A stretch of DNA of 64,000 nucleotides from Enoplolaimus lenunculus (taxonomy: Eukaryota; Nematoda; Enoplea; Enoplida; Thoracostomopsidae). Of the stretch, positions 1-11,096 are shown piece by piece. Each line of letters starts with the position of its first letter. The stretch's first letter is position 1. Both the position numbers and the translations under genes were made by a program. Location of the stretch: assembly GCA_030248215.1 (NCBI GenBank), contig JASANG010001562.1, forward strand, positions 62,001 through 126,000, read 5' to 3'. Under the pieces are notes generated by a model. It did no database searches. It was not told where the DNA came from and saw nothing but the letters and a program-made list of their open reading frames with translations.

Positions 1-369
1 AAGAAATAACTTTATATCCATTACCTTCAATTATTGCCCATCATAAATGTACATATTCGAAACGTTTTACACAGCTTTAATAAATTAACTAGTTAGACGA
101 ATTGAATGACGACACACAATTTGTAACACTAAAAGTTGCCATATACTCACCGCGCGCCACAGGACGCCGCTGCGCACCGTCGCACGCCACCAAATAGATT
201 TTGCCTGTATTTTTGTTAGCAACGCATAGCGACGCGCGGCGGATTCGAGCACAGTAAAGTATAGCGCAACCCTTACCGAAGACACGCTAGAAAACCATGT
301 TCAACATTTCTGATGTGGTAAAAATACTAAATTAATCAACAGCAGTATTCAACCATAACATTGTCGTAC
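1..369 (-). other. Tensin intron (partial) with GC-rich MITE
   Basis: Holds the element at 135-270. No exon for the rest of SH2 was found here in any frame. Confidence 0.6.
135..270. mobile_element. GC-rich MITE, GTTGxxxTATACTT family
   Basis: Ends GTTGCCATATACT and the inverse of GTTGCGCTATACTTT. The interior is CG-rich (cgcgcgcc, ggacgccgctgcgc) and stands out from the AT-rich surroundings. Same family as 1476-1662, 44053-44160 and 54880-55154. Confidence 0.65.
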
Positions 370-459
370 CGAACACTGGTTCGTTGTTGCATCCTTTCAA
401 TTTCACACCATTCGCAGTTGGTTCGATCAGAAAATGTCGCACTAATTCAGAATCACTGT
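370..459 (-). CDS. tns: Tensin exon 20: SH2, HFLIE strand
   Basis: Acceptor TTAACTTTCAG, donor GTACGA, 29 whole codons. [20 protein letters not shown] and CNNEPVFG match [19 protein letters not shown] and CPNEPNFG of tensin. The next exon (SLSALVYQHS in vertebrates) is not in the window. Confidence 0.95.
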
Positions 460-492
460 CTGAAAGTTAAGCCAAGAGTGCATGATGTTTAC

Positions 493-658
493 AGGCCCGT
501 AGCCAGGTCACCTTGCTAGGGGACTAAAAGATTTTCAGGAGGGGTATACAAGGGTTTTCAATGCCTTACAAGCAAGGTGAAAAAATTTCTAGGGGCGCCA
601 AAATTTTTGCAGGAGCGCTGAGCCCCCCTCCCACTTCTTCGCCCTTGGCTACGGGCCT
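493..658. mobile_element. GGCCCGTAGCC-family MITE
   Basis: Terminal inverted repeats aggcccgtagcca and tggctacgggcct. Interior has the family landmarks caccttgctagggg, caggaggggtatacaagg and cttacaagcaaggt. Flanks gatgtttaca and gatatttaac resemble a decayed target duplication. Confidence 0.8.
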
Positions 659-667
659 GGATATTTA

Positions 668-982
668 ACAAGAGTGTGAAGCTATCCGAGATGGCTGTGC
701 GTAGTACACAATCTATTCGTGTGCGTTTTTGGCCGACCTCCATTATTTAGAGAGGTCGATATCACATGCAATATATAGCACTAAACAACCTTAGCAGTTT
801 TGAAATATAAACAATGTTTTTGAAGCGTGTAAAGTGCCAAAAAAGTTAAAAATTTGCACAGGTAGTACCCCTCTAAATAAAGAGGGGTCGACCAATAACG
901 CAACGTACGCTGGGTACATTCTTTTGCACACAGAATGCACCCAGTTGCACACTCTTGTTATATATCATCCGTTCTTGGTTTA
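668..982. mobile_element. MITE with CACACTCTTGTTA ends
   Basis: Inverse ends aacaagagtgtg and cacactcttgtt. Shares gaggtcg/atatcacatg, acccctctaaataaag and cacccagttgcacactcttg with the copy nested at 58994-59322. Outer limits uncertain. Confidence 0.6.
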
Positions 983-1475
983 ACAAACATAGAGAAGTTT
1001 GTCACACTGACAAATGTCCAAAACTGATAAAAAATGTGCTATTATTTAAAAAACTGAGCAAGCAATCGTGCTTAATATTTCACAGACGAAATAATTCGAC
1101 CCTGAATGACTACCAGTGGCCGATTCATGGCGAGGACATATAAATGCAGCCCCACAAGTCTTGATGTGCTAAAAATTTTGCGATACAAATTGATCATTTG
1201 AAGCTTGCTATATATTTTCTAAATCAAATTGAGAAATATTTCGCGGAAACAATACGACTCCAAAATCATTTTACGCTTTTTGCGAAATATGTGAGTCGTT
1301 TAACTCATCGAAATGTTTGCTAAACACGCTTTAAACTGTATTCCGTTAAGAGCAGTAGCAGAAACGTAGCATTACGAAGGTTACATTCACCAGATCTGTA
1401 ATTAACCAGAACCATTGAAATATGTATATACTCCCTCAACTGGTGTTCCGGACAACGAATGGTTCAACTCTTAGG

Positions 1476-1662
1476 GTGGCACTATACTTGTCGCACAACG
1501 GCGTCCGGCGTAGTCCGTCACCGTGTGTCACCGTTTGTCATTATACGGTGTAGTAGACTAGTAATTCGCGTACTATACCGCATGGTGACGAACGGCGATG
1601 CATGGCGACGTACGAGGACAGAATCCGCCTGACGACAGTAAAAAATAAAAGTATAGTGCCAC
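1476..1662. mobile_element. GC-rich MITE, GTGGCACTATACTT ends
   Basis: Terminal inverted repeat GTGGCACTATACTT at both ends (3' end read in reverse, ...aagtatagtgccac). Interior has repeated cgtcaccgt/gtgtcaccgt segments. Confidence 0.75.
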
Positions 1663-1715
1663 ATTTATTTGAAAACCAAACCAGTTTCCTCTAAAATACG
1701 AACCGATAAACCTAC

Positions 1716-1841
1716 CTGATTTTACGGTTATATTCGGTGGTGGAAATGCAACTTTGAGCGCTAGACCGAACGCACCCGGAAATGAATTGCTGTCTCGAAT
1801 GACAAACGTGCCCGGCGGTTGTTCTTTCAAAATTGCGATCG
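1716..1841 (-). CDS. tns: Tensin exon 19: SH2 phosphotyrosine pocket
   Basis: Acceptor AACTTTAAG, donor GTAGGT, 41 whole codons. [20 protein letters not shown] and [15 protein letters not shown] match tensin SH2. The arginine that binds phosphotyrosine (in FVIRDS, strand B) is present, so binding should be intact. Phase 1 in and out. Confidence 0.96.
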
Positions 1842-3244
1842 CTTAAAGTTAACAACAACAATTATATAATTATGTACGAACAATAATAATAATAATACGT
1901 ACTTTAAAAATAGAAAAAAGGTAAAGTTCCATAAGTTTATTTGCTACTTCATTTCTGTGCTCGCGGCACAGTTCATATATTAAACCAAAGATTTTTAGAA
2001 TGAAAGCATCAAATAAAAAAATTACATTTCAAAGTTGCACGGCTAATATGATATACACGATCTGAAAATTAATTTTAGAACCGTAGAGAGTATGCTACAA
2101 GTAATGGTGATTAGCTGAACTATATTGAACGTCATTCAGAATCGATGACGTAATCGTATGAGAAAAATAAAATGACGTAATTCGATGAGAAAAACAAATG
2201 ACAATGATGAGGGTATTATCAGGAGTTTCCACTGGACGAAATATGAGTGAGGGTCTTCCCGGTTATTCTATCGTTTTTCAGGGTTTGAATATATACCACA
2301 TAAGGATAGCCTTGTTAATGAAATTATTTTATTTAATCTCCTTGAAAACTCATTTCTCAACCCCAATGTTTGCTGTAGATTTTTCACCTTAAAACATTAT
2401 TCACCTATTGGTTTAAAATTTACTATTGCTACTGCAACGGATCTAGAATTTTCTGGTAGGGGATCCGAGGTTGGATTTTTATACTAGTCAGTGCTGCCTC
2501 TAGGGTATCCGAGACCACCCCTCTGACCTGCGATATGGGACACCATTGTAATACATTTTATCAGCTTACAAAAAGTAGGGGAAAAACTTTAAAATAGCTG
2601 CTTCGACACTTGGTCCAAGTACGCTATTAGCGGTAAACTGTTTTGAACCCATACGTCCTGAGGATGTTCCCAAGCGCAGCGAGCGAAAATCCAGACACAT
2701 TCTGAACAAAGTTTGCTTTTGGATCAAATGGAGTTAGCAAAATTGATTATGGACCTCCTCCGAAAACCATAATGCGGGAAAATTAAATTAATAATAGCTT
2801 CGTTTTGTACCATCGTATGTGGTGTTGACCTGGTACAAGCATACGCGACATTAGTACCAATGTAAACAATTCGTTAACGAGACACCAGCGCTTGTCGTCC
2901 AACGCCTGGAATGGTTGGCCGATACTGTCCTACGAGTGATTATGTTTAGCGAGCGAAGCGAGCAAAACGTTAGACGCACGCAAAAGGTTTAGGTAATCAA
3001 GAGTCAAAAATCGTGAAAACCTAATAAAAACCTCGAGCGAAAAATCAAATGCGATCTTTGTACTCAATTGCGAAAAAATTTTTAATTTCATTGGGGTCTG
3101 GTGGGGCAAGTACAGGGAATCGCCGTTAGATCCATCATTGTTAGCCCGGAACTGCACAATATCGATAATTACTATGATTGAAAGAAATGTTAAAAGACAG
3201 GAATTTTAACCTGAAAACTACACTGATGCTACAATTAAACGTAC
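1842..3244 (-). other. Tensin intron, little structure
   Basis: AT-rich, no exon or clear mobile element recognised between the SH2 exons. Short gagcgaagcgagc-type palindromes near 2950 recur elsewhere in the window. Confidence 0.5.
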
Positions 3245-3331
3245 TTTCTTCTCGTGACATTTTCGGTTTGTACCAATACTTTGACGTGTCTTTTACGAAC
3301 ATTGGGTGACTATGTACTACTTCTAATGATT
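3245..3331 (-). CDS. tns: Tensin exon 18: start of SH2 domain
   Basis: Acceptor GTTTATTTTAG, donor GTACGT, 28 whole codons. FVKDTSKYWYKPKMSREE matches FVQDTSKYWYKPEISREQ, the entry to the tensin SH2 domain. Confidence 0.94.
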
Positions 3332-3530
3332 CTAAAATAAACGTGCAACGGCAACTTCAATTTTGATTGATAGATAGAACGAAGGATTTATTAAAACGAT
3401 AATTTCTCACCCTATCGCAGCCAGAGCCATGGTTGCCACCACAAGATTGGCTTAGAATTAGTAACAAGCGTTACTTTTTTACTCTATATTCTATACATCT
3501 GCCGTCATATAACAATTGCTTAGGTAACCT

Positions 3531-3694
3531 AGGCCCGTATCGAGATCACCTTGCTTGGGGGGGCTGAACATTTTTCAAAAGGGACATACAAAGATTTCTG
3601 ATGACTTACAGGCAAGGTTGACAATTATCTAGAAGGGCCAAAATTCTTCCAGGGGAGCTAAGCCCCACATTGCCCCTCTCTGGCTACAGGCCCG
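3531..3694. mobile_element. GGCCCGTAGCC-family MITE with 10-bp target repeat
   Basis: Element starts GGCCCGTATCG and ends CTACAGGCCCG. It is flanked on both sides by aggtaaccta, a perfect 10-bp direct repeat. A 9-10-bp duplication is typical of Mutator-like elements. Confidence 0.8.
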
Positions 3695-4121
3695 AGGTAA
3701 CCTATAGAAGTGAGATCGATGGTCAGATAGAAATCAGGAAAAATTAAGTGCCTTAAAACCACACACTTTTTCCATCGTCATGGATTATACGAGCCAAAAT
3801 TTTTAAATAAAACCCAAAACCATATTAGTGATTTTTGTGTGTAATTAAACTATGAGTACCGGTACTACTCTTACAAAATTAAATCATCTTTCCTTCATAA
3901 TGTTGATTTCGTTAAAATCAGCTCAGTGTAATTAATTGATTGAACCTAAAAATCTTTCTTTCAAATTCAAAGTTTACAGCCATCACCGTCGGTGTATATA
4001 TATTAAAAGAGTACACATATCGCGCACATGTTACTTCGGCGTTGGCTTCCTCAATATACTTACTTGGCTTATATACACTCCACTCACAACCTTAAGTCTA
4101 AGCCAAAGCTTAATATGTTCG

Positions 4122-4270
4122 TAGCCCGCTCAGCATGCTAAATTGGTATGAATAATTTTAGGAGGGACATGCGGGGAATTCACAACACTTACTAGCGATG
4201 CGAAAACTTTTCTACAGCACCAAAATTTCTAAATGGGGCGAATCCCCGTTTGGCCACATCTGGCTACAAG
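4122..4270. mobile_element. GGCCCGTAGCC-family MITE, diverged
   Basis: Begins gtagcccgctcagcatgct and ends ggccacatctggctacaag; same inner layout as the 493-658 copy. Confidence 0.55.
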
Positions 4271-4606
4271 GGGGTCGGCCCGAAGCCTAAACCGAAACCC
4301 AAGTCTTAGCGTAATCCTTACTACCTATGCGAAATCTGAAAATTCCGAGATCTGTTGGGGGGCATGTGTAGTATAAGAGTCATTAACTTTTCTTTGAAGT
4401 GCATGTATGCTGCTAACGTAGCTATTATAATTAATAACCATGACGTATGTGCCATAAAAATAACTCTATAGCGCTTAATCTCAAACGCCCATAATATATC
4501 ATAAACTGCAGGATACCTTTCCTGTAGTAGTTGTGCAGTTAACTGAAAGCATGCGTTAACGCAATGCGCCGAATATTGATGTTGCCTACTGATGAGGCGG
4601 TTGCGT

Positions 4607-4762
4607 GACTGTAGCCAGGAGGGGGCAGGGGCTCAGCTTCCGGTGGAAGAATCCCCCCTAGAACATTTTCAACATTGCTTATCAATCATTGAAAACCTTT
4701 AAATGCCTCTACTGAAAATTTTTAGCCCCATGGCAAGATTAGCCGGCGACGGGTCTGGGTGG
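4607..4762. mobile_element. GGCCCGTAGCC-family MITE, reverse orientation
   Basis: Starts ctgtagccaggaggggg; runs in the inverse order (aacattttcaacattgctta, then ttgaaaacc) and ends near cgacgggtctggg. Confidence 0.55.
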
Positions 4763-5762
4763 CTGGATCTAAAACCGAATTGGCAGTAAATCAATAGAAG
4801 TTTTGCGTAAAATTTCCCCTGGTCACACACAAGGAACAATATACAAAAAAAGTTTCTATACACAACAGGGAGCGACCGTATATCCGGTTCCGGTTTACAA
4901 TCTGGCAAAACGGATATCCGTATCAAGTATATGCCTACCGGATGCCGGATATTTACGCTTGTGGCGCCGACCTTATAACAGAACCTTGAGCACGCTAACA
5001 ATATATCCTATCTCTACGTTTCTAAAGACAAGAATAAAAATGTGCACTTTCAACAGGGTTTTTAGAATTAACACAACTTCTCACAAATCTTGGAGGTCAA
5101 AAAATGTTTTACATGCAATGATTCCGTCCCGAAATGAAACCCAGGCTACGCCTCTGGCTTTGGTTAAAACACTGCGATTAATGGTATTGTAATAATGGCT
5201 GAAGTGACTTTCACAAGTTGATTATAAAACAAATACCAAATATTTTTATTCTTCGCCTGTATATATTCATTGTTAAAAACTAACATTGCGTGCACAATTT
5301 GCTAAAATTTGCCAACTTTCGTAAAACATTGTCACATTATTGAAAAGTGCAAAAAGTAAACTTTTGAAAGTGTCAAACGAAATTAACTTTCAAACATAAT
5401 CGTGTATTTTTGTTGCAAGCTCGATATGCATCCAAATGCTGGCTGACAAACATTTTTCACCCAACATAAAATTAAAAGTTTAGTGCTCGTACAACACAAA
5501 GCAAACAAATACTACTTGCCTTGGCTTATAAAGTATGAAGCTAGAGTTAAATTTTTTGGAAAAAATTTCCCTTTTTTACATAAAAATTGACGGAAAACAA
5601 ATTGGTTCCAACTGCAACTTACATATGCCAGCTTCTGCAACCAGAACTTGCAGCTACAATTTGAAGCTGAAAGATTCGCGAAATAAGTAAACTTGCACGT
5701 GTGAATAGGGTATTATTGCAATATACGACAAAACGCATGTATTGTTTATAACTATTAACCTC

Positions 5763-5923
5763 ACGGGCGTCCGCATAAAATCATGTTTGAAGGGGCCCCG
5801 AATAATTTTGGGGCGCCCCTACAATTGCACCTCACGATTGTTTACTTTTAGAGCGAGTCAATTTGGGGTAGCACCAGCTAAATTTGGGGGGACACTGCTC
5901 CCCATGCCCCATGGGGACGCTAG
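5763..5923. mobile_element. GCGTCC-family MITE next to a splice donor
   Basis: Ends gggcgtccgca and tggggacgc. Shares gcgcccctacaattgca and a run of purine/pyrimidine landmarks with copies at 33953-34113 and 41112-41300. Its right end is about 8 bases from the donor of tensin exon 17. Confidence 0.65.
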
Positions 5924-5931
5924 TAACTAAC

Positions 5932-6213
5932 CTCCTAATGATCCTGTACTCGATCGCATGGACTGACCATAATACATACTTCCCGGTGAAGGACTACGCC
6001 TCGCTAATGCTGTAGACCTTAATTCCGCTGAAGTGTACTGATATTCACTTTCTGGTGCGTACAGCTGAAAATTTTGGTCTTTTTCTTGCGTTGTAGCCTG
6101 ATAATCGTGTGCTGTAGTACGGATGGTTGGGCCATCGAAAACACCAGACGGTTCAAGCGAACCTCCTCTTTCTTGGTACAGCAACGGATGATATGGTACT
6201 GGAGTTTCTGTGC
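5932..6213 (-). CDS. tns: Tensin exon 17: disordered segment before SH2
   Basis: Acceptor TACCTTACAG; 93 whole codons, from TETPVPYHPLLYQERGG to MRSSTGSLG, donor GTTAGT in phase 1. Contains RRSPSPGSMYYGQS, similar in kind to the SPGSP-rich part of vertebrate tensins. A MITE-like element begins about 8 bases past the donor (5923 downward). Confidence 0.85.
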
Positions 6214-7242
6214 CTGTAAGGTAACTTTATTATTTTCGTAGACAGTAGCATTAGATGACTATAAAACAGGTTTTGGTGTTGTCGGGTTACGTTTTGAATA
6301 GTTCAGCTAGTGTTCACTTCCTTACCAGTTTCTGAAATTTTCAAAGTTTGGCATAAGTTAAAGCTTAGGTTTGTGGGATGAATGGACGAGACATATCCAG
6401 CTCCCACATACTTGCTAATTTTGAACTGCGCAAAGCTTCTACAATGCATATAAGCATCGCTGCTTGCGTCAGTTGTTATATGAAACTAAAAAGACGGTTT
6501 ATGTGTCGAGTTGTAAGCTCGTCTTACCTGAACCAATTATGTACCCTCATTTCCGTTTCTGAAATAACCCTGACTTCGCTGTTGGCCACGAACACTGGGT
6601 CCTGAACAGCAGGGTACAACCGGCCGTGTGCTTCCGTCTTCGGCTCCAACAGAAAATCGACCTCCATCTCCTGTAGATATTTTGCCGGAGGTTCCGGTAA
6701 TTTCGGTATGAAAATTTTTAGCATATAATATTTTTGCCTGATGTTGTTTCACCTCCGGCTCCGGCAAAACTTGTTTACTTCCGACTCCGTGTTTTACTCT
6801 TCCGGTAGCGCTCTCGTGGATACTGATATAATCGGCACCGGCGTAGCCAGTGGTGTTTAGAGATCAAAAACCATCTTTGATGTTTGTCTGAAGACATTTA
6901 TCAACTTTGTCAATGATAACGTAAGAAACCCCTTTCAAAACTTAGGCCCATGTATAGAACAGGACCGGATCGTTTTCCGGATGGGCTGTAACAGAGTCAG
7001 TTGAAGACTAAATTTTTAGGCTAAGGCTTAGGCTAAGGTTTAGGAATAGGCTCATCCTTACGCTTAGGCTTAGGCTTAGGAATAGGAATAGGCTCATCCT
7101 TACGCTTAGGAATACGTTTATACTACTGTTCCGGCCCTGTTCTATACATGGGCCAAAACTTTTATAGAACGCATACGCCCGTTTCCAGAGTTTTGACTAC
7201 GCGCATGCAATTCGAATAAAGTTTCGTGTTAGGTATCTTTAC
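6214..7242 (-). other. Tensin intron with CCGG-rich and TTAGGC-like elements
   Basis: 6600-6840 holds repeated ctccggctcc/gttccgg segments akin to the hAT-like CAGGGTG family interior. 6945-7154 is a TIR element with TTAGGC-like core. Confidence 0.55.
6945..7154. mobile_element. TIR element with TTAGGC-like core
   Basis: Ends GGCCCATGTATAGAACAGG and the inverse CCTGTTCTATACATGGGCC. Flanks aaaactta and aaaacttt look like an 8-bp target duplication. The core is an imperfect array of taggctta and aggaatagg. A lone end of the same type is at 43317-43340. Confidence 0.75.
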
Positions 7243-7317
7243 CTGATTGCTTCACCGGAAAAGAAGGCGTTTCAACACGGCTGTGTTCCACTAACGGCGA
7301 AAGATTATGCAGTTGAC
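7243..7317 (-). CDS. tns: Tensin exon 16: small disordered exon
   Basis: Read in the only fully open frame it gives QLHNLSPLVEHSRVETPSF and then PVKQS, with donor GTAAAG in phase 1, which matches the next exon. The acceptor could be TTTAAG at 7318 or CGCCGTTAG about 30 bases further in. Both need phase 1 from the preceding exon. Support is frame continuity and the donor only. Confidence 0.6.
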
Positions 7318-8332
7318 CTTAAACATAAACATTTTAATGTTATTACCAAAAATAGTAAAAATACTTGCGGCTATAAAAAATAAATATTAAATGCAAATTG
7401 ACAATAAATTGGCTTACTCTAGTGGTATAAATAATGGCTGGGTTTCTGAAACCATACTTCAGTACGACTTAGTATTTAAGTATATTCTAAGTAATTATTT
7501 AACCATTTTGCCGTTTTCAAAACCGAACGCAAGCAAATACTTAGGCAGCTGACTAAATTTGATATATTCTCCGTAATACAAACCAAACCTATAGCTTTTT
7601 TGTTAAGACAATGGCTCACATGTGGCGTTTCTTTGTTTTCGACAATTAATTTCTTATGTATAATTTGAATAAATACTTAAGCAACATTTCAGAAACCTAG
7701 TCAACGTCAGCAAAATATGAAGCTTATCATCTTGCAGCGGTGGTAAAGGATAGTTTCAGAATACATATCCATTAGCAAAACAAAACAGCGTACCTATGGT
7801 TCTTTACAGGTCATCTGGCTAAGTTCCGTATCTTATAAAATTTTCTCCACACATTTTGCGTTAAGGTTCAGGCTTTGGGTTAGGCGTAGGTAAGAGCTTA
7901 GCCTAAACTTGAGCCGAAGCCTGGTGGTAGGAAGTGTACAAGAGCTTTATTTTTTATTTATGACTGAAAATAAGCATTCTGTTTGACTCGAACAGTATTT
8001 CAACATTTATAAACGATTCTTCCGCAGAAACGAGCGAAACTCACTAGAGATTTCCATCGGGACATTTGACACAGTAGCGTTTCCAATATACCGCAATTCG
8101 TTGTTGGTCTAAACATTAATATTTGCACAAAATTAAAATGCGTCGTAAAATAAAGTTGTTACTAGCGAACAATTAGACAACAGCGCTGGCTATTACCATT
8201 TGCGTTGGTGAACGAATTTTCACATAAGGACTGGAGTGAAAATAATAAACAGTAATGTGAATGACTTTTGCCTTTATCAAATAAACAATAGGGTGTGGGG
8301 AAGTAAACAAGTAGAAAGGCTTGTTGACGTAC
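7318..8332 (-). other. Tensin intron, possible missed exon
   Basis: About 1 kb, AT-rich, with a short degenerate taggctta block at 7866-7925. The phase mismatch across this gap means a small exon could be hidden here; I could not identify one. Confidence 0.5.
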
Positions 8333-9625
8333 CGATGCTGCCATGGATCCAGGAGACGGTGGCATGCCGTACCGCGAATCTGGTAAAGGTTCCACAGACC
8401 TTCGCGAAACATAAATCGGCTCCGGTGTTTTGGGTTTTTTCAAAATTGGTTTCGGCGACTGTCGCATCCGTGAAGCTTCGTAAATTGGCGACTCTGGGCT
8501 TGTAGTAGCGGCTTGCGGTGGCACAAGACGTCTATCGTATGGGCCTGTCGGCGCAGGACTTGGAGGTTGTTGATGTCCAGCGAATAATGGAAGCGATTTC
8601 ACCGGGTGGCGCCCTGATTGTCGTGCGATTGTTGAGCGCACCTCTTCGTCATCTGATATTGCTGTTCGGTTTTGCTGGTTCGATTGTAGTTGTGGTGCGT
8701 ATCCGCGTGTAATATTTCGACTCGCATCTAAGCGTTGTGATTGGTGATGGTACATGGGAGACCCTGCAACCAATTGTCGATCGAGCTCATCAAGTGTACG
8801 CGACGAGGTTGGACTGTGTGTCGTTTGATAATGTTGTTGTTGTGGTTGTTGTTGCAGGTGTTGCGGTTGAAAGAACTGTTCGAGTTCCCGTTGCGCTGGT
8901 TGGCGATGTTCATCAGAAGTTGCACGACCAATTGGCGAGCGTCGTGTATCAATAATCGGGGTCGACCTATAGTGTGGTGCACCTCGTCGAGGTGATGGCG
9001 ACGGAGTTCGGCTACGATCTGACGAGCGAATAGCGATGCCTAGGGGTGGCGGAGGGGTGGGAGGTTTTCCAGGAACATATGGCTCGTCGCTTAGCGCCGG
9101 TTTTGTACGAGGCGACAAATCACGAGGCGATCGGTTGCCCCATGAGTTGCTCCTTGCTTGATGTTGTTGTAGGTAGTGTCGAGGTGAAGCGATGTTGTAT
9201 CCCTGAGATGCCGTCAATGCACTGCTACGCGGCGAGCCTTGTGATGAGTGCACTGCCGGACTTCCATGTGACGCTACAGCGTAGTTGGACTGATTCAGTG
9301 AGTTCGGATGACCAGTGCTACATGTTTCGGGCGCACTGCCGTAGATATTTTTCAGTTCATGCAACAGTTGTTGTTCTCGGTTGCGTCGTCGTCGTAATTC
9401 AGCATCATTGACTTCTTTGCGTAACCGCAACTTTTCAAGTTGATGCTCGAGCCAATATTCTGGGTTTTGCCGGTAGCTTTCGGACGCAGTTTCACGGTTG
9501 CGACCAGTAACGCCGGCTACAGGGTTCATCGAATTGTAATGGGTAGAAGGTGTCGTTTGAGAAATGTCGGAACAACCCAAGTCAGCGATTGTTGTGCTCG
9601 GGTTTTTCGGTGGCGACAAATAATT
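8333..9625 (-). CDS. tns: Tensin exon 15: coiled coil and proline-rich segment
   Basis: 431 codons, acceptor GGTTTTAG, donor GTACGT. After about 55 residues comes a charged coiled-coil stretch (YWLEHQLEKLRLRKEV, then RRRRNREQQLLHELKN). A proline-rich part follows (PYVPGKPPTPPPPLG), then SRTPSPSPRR, a Gln-rich run encoded by CAA/CAG (reverse strand 8830-8870), and KPILKKPKTPEPIYVSRR. Proline-rich tracts in tensin middles bind SH3 partners. The donor is phase 0, while the next visible exon needs phase 1: either a small exon between 7317 and 8333 was missed, or a weaker donor C|GTCAAC seven bases on is used. Confidence 0.88.
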
Positions 9626-11096
9626 CTAAAACCAGCTCTGAGCAAGTTAGTTTGAAATAATAGGAATGTTTGTTAGGAAACACATCCCTATACTTATCAT
9701 ACATTTGCCAGAAAGTAGGATACACAACAGTAGCAGAATAGGGACCAGATGCCCGTCCGGAAATAAAATACTCTTAGTTTGGGAAACCACCAACTGGTTT
9801 GAACAAAACGCGTCGTAGTTTTGAAATGTGTCTGGGTTCTCGCTCGTTTCGCTCAGGAGTTTTCTTTCACTATTGTTCCCGGTCAGTCTGTTAACCGCAC
9901 AGCCAAAATCAATAAATTGCTTACCGAACGCCACCGTCACGGAAACGCATGCATCATTAGTCTCTTCCGGTTCCAGCTCAGCTTAGAAGCGATAAAAATT
10001 AACAAATAGCAGAAAAATTATTTTTGGCAAAATTTTACTACAAAATCGAAAATTATAGCAAAACAAATTCGTTCGTTCTCACAATAAAAGCCAGGCAGCA
10101 GCAGCAGAGAGTGAGATCTTTAGCGTTTGGAGTAAAAAACACATCGGGTAACCAAAAAATATGTATATACAAACGTTGATATTTTAAAAAGCGATGGAAA
10201 TGGGTCTTAAAGTAAACGAGGTGAGATTTTTTTGTTGCCAGCACAAAATTTTGCAACTGCGGTGAGCCTCAAGGAAAATTATAATGAAACCAAATGCTTC
10301 TGGTATATGGAGGCAATTGGTTTTGCTACGATGTTGCTGTAGTGACGGCACAACAGGCCAACGAGCACAGGCCTGTAGATAGCTCAGCATGCTTGCGGGG
10401 GACGAATCAATTTTTAGGAAGGGCACTGGATCAGTTTTACATTAACTAAAGCTGTGTTGAAATTCTCCAGGGCGCCGAAATTTTTCTATGGTCGCTGAGC
10501 ATTCCCTGTCACGCATTTGGCTACGTTTCCACGTGAGGGGAACGTGAACGATATTGAAAAACAATTTAAACTCCCACCAGTTCGCACAAATTTATTTAAG
10601 AACATTTTTATGCAAAAAAAATTAATGGAAGCCGGGCGGACGATATTTTTAGGGTTTTACAACGCGAGCGTCGTATTTTTTTGGCGGTTCAAGTTTACAG
10701 CATTGACGTAACCTATCGCAATGGTTGGTACCCGCCTTATGCTTAAACCTGCTTGCGTCTGTTTGTTACATAGAAAGCGGAAATGTTTTTGCAGATTTTT
10801 ATTCGCAACTTGAATAACACGCGTTCAATACTTATGGTTCGAAGTTGCTACGCACGGAGTTGAGTGGCGTAGACATAACGGGCGGGCATGAGGGCTCAGC
10901 CACCCCGTAGCAAAAATTTTGTACGGCTTAGAATATGGTTTAGGCTCAAACTAAAAAACAGCGAACCTTTTGCCTATACTAGAAGAGTTTTGGCCTGGCT
11001 TATCAGTGTTATGAAATCAATCGCATGTTACGCTTAGGATTGGTTTGTCTATCAAGCATGTTTAGCTGCTAACGAGTCTGGCCGGTTACCGCTTAC
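9626..11096 (-). other. Tensin intron with one MITE
   Basis: Holds a GGCCCGTAGCC-family copy at 10368-10520 and a ctcgctcgtttcgctcagg segment near 9840 shared with several other places. Nothing else recognised. Confidence 0.55.
10368..10520. mobile_element. GGCCCGTAGCC-family MITE, diverged
   Basis: Begins aggcctgtagatagctcagc and ends catttggctacgtttcc; interior resembles the 4122 copy. Confidence 0.55.

Larger units (their letters stand above)
460..1715 (-). other. Tensin intron of MITE copies
   Basis: Contains three MITE-like elements (493-658, about 668-982, 1476-1662). Remaining sequence is AT-rich without visible genes. Confidence 0.6.
3332..5931 (-). other. Tensin intron with four MITE copies
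   Basis: Elements at 3531-3694, 4122-4270, 4607-4762 and 5763-5923. An open frame on both strands near 4800-5190 shows no family motif and is not called. Confidence 0.6.

Noticed and set aside
85-285. Minus-strand open frame as the remaining SH2 exon
   Set aside because: Its translation (LESAARRYALLTKIQAKS) has no SH2 match and it coincides with a MITE.
4699-5192. Overlapping open frames of 100 and 129 codons
   Set aside because: No family motif, no splice fit with exons 17 or 18, and they overlap a MITE copy.
7014-7125. TTAGGC-like tract as a telomere or interstitial telomere
   Set aside because: Too short and irregular, bounded by transposon-like inverted ends, and similar tracts recur throughout the window inside elements.
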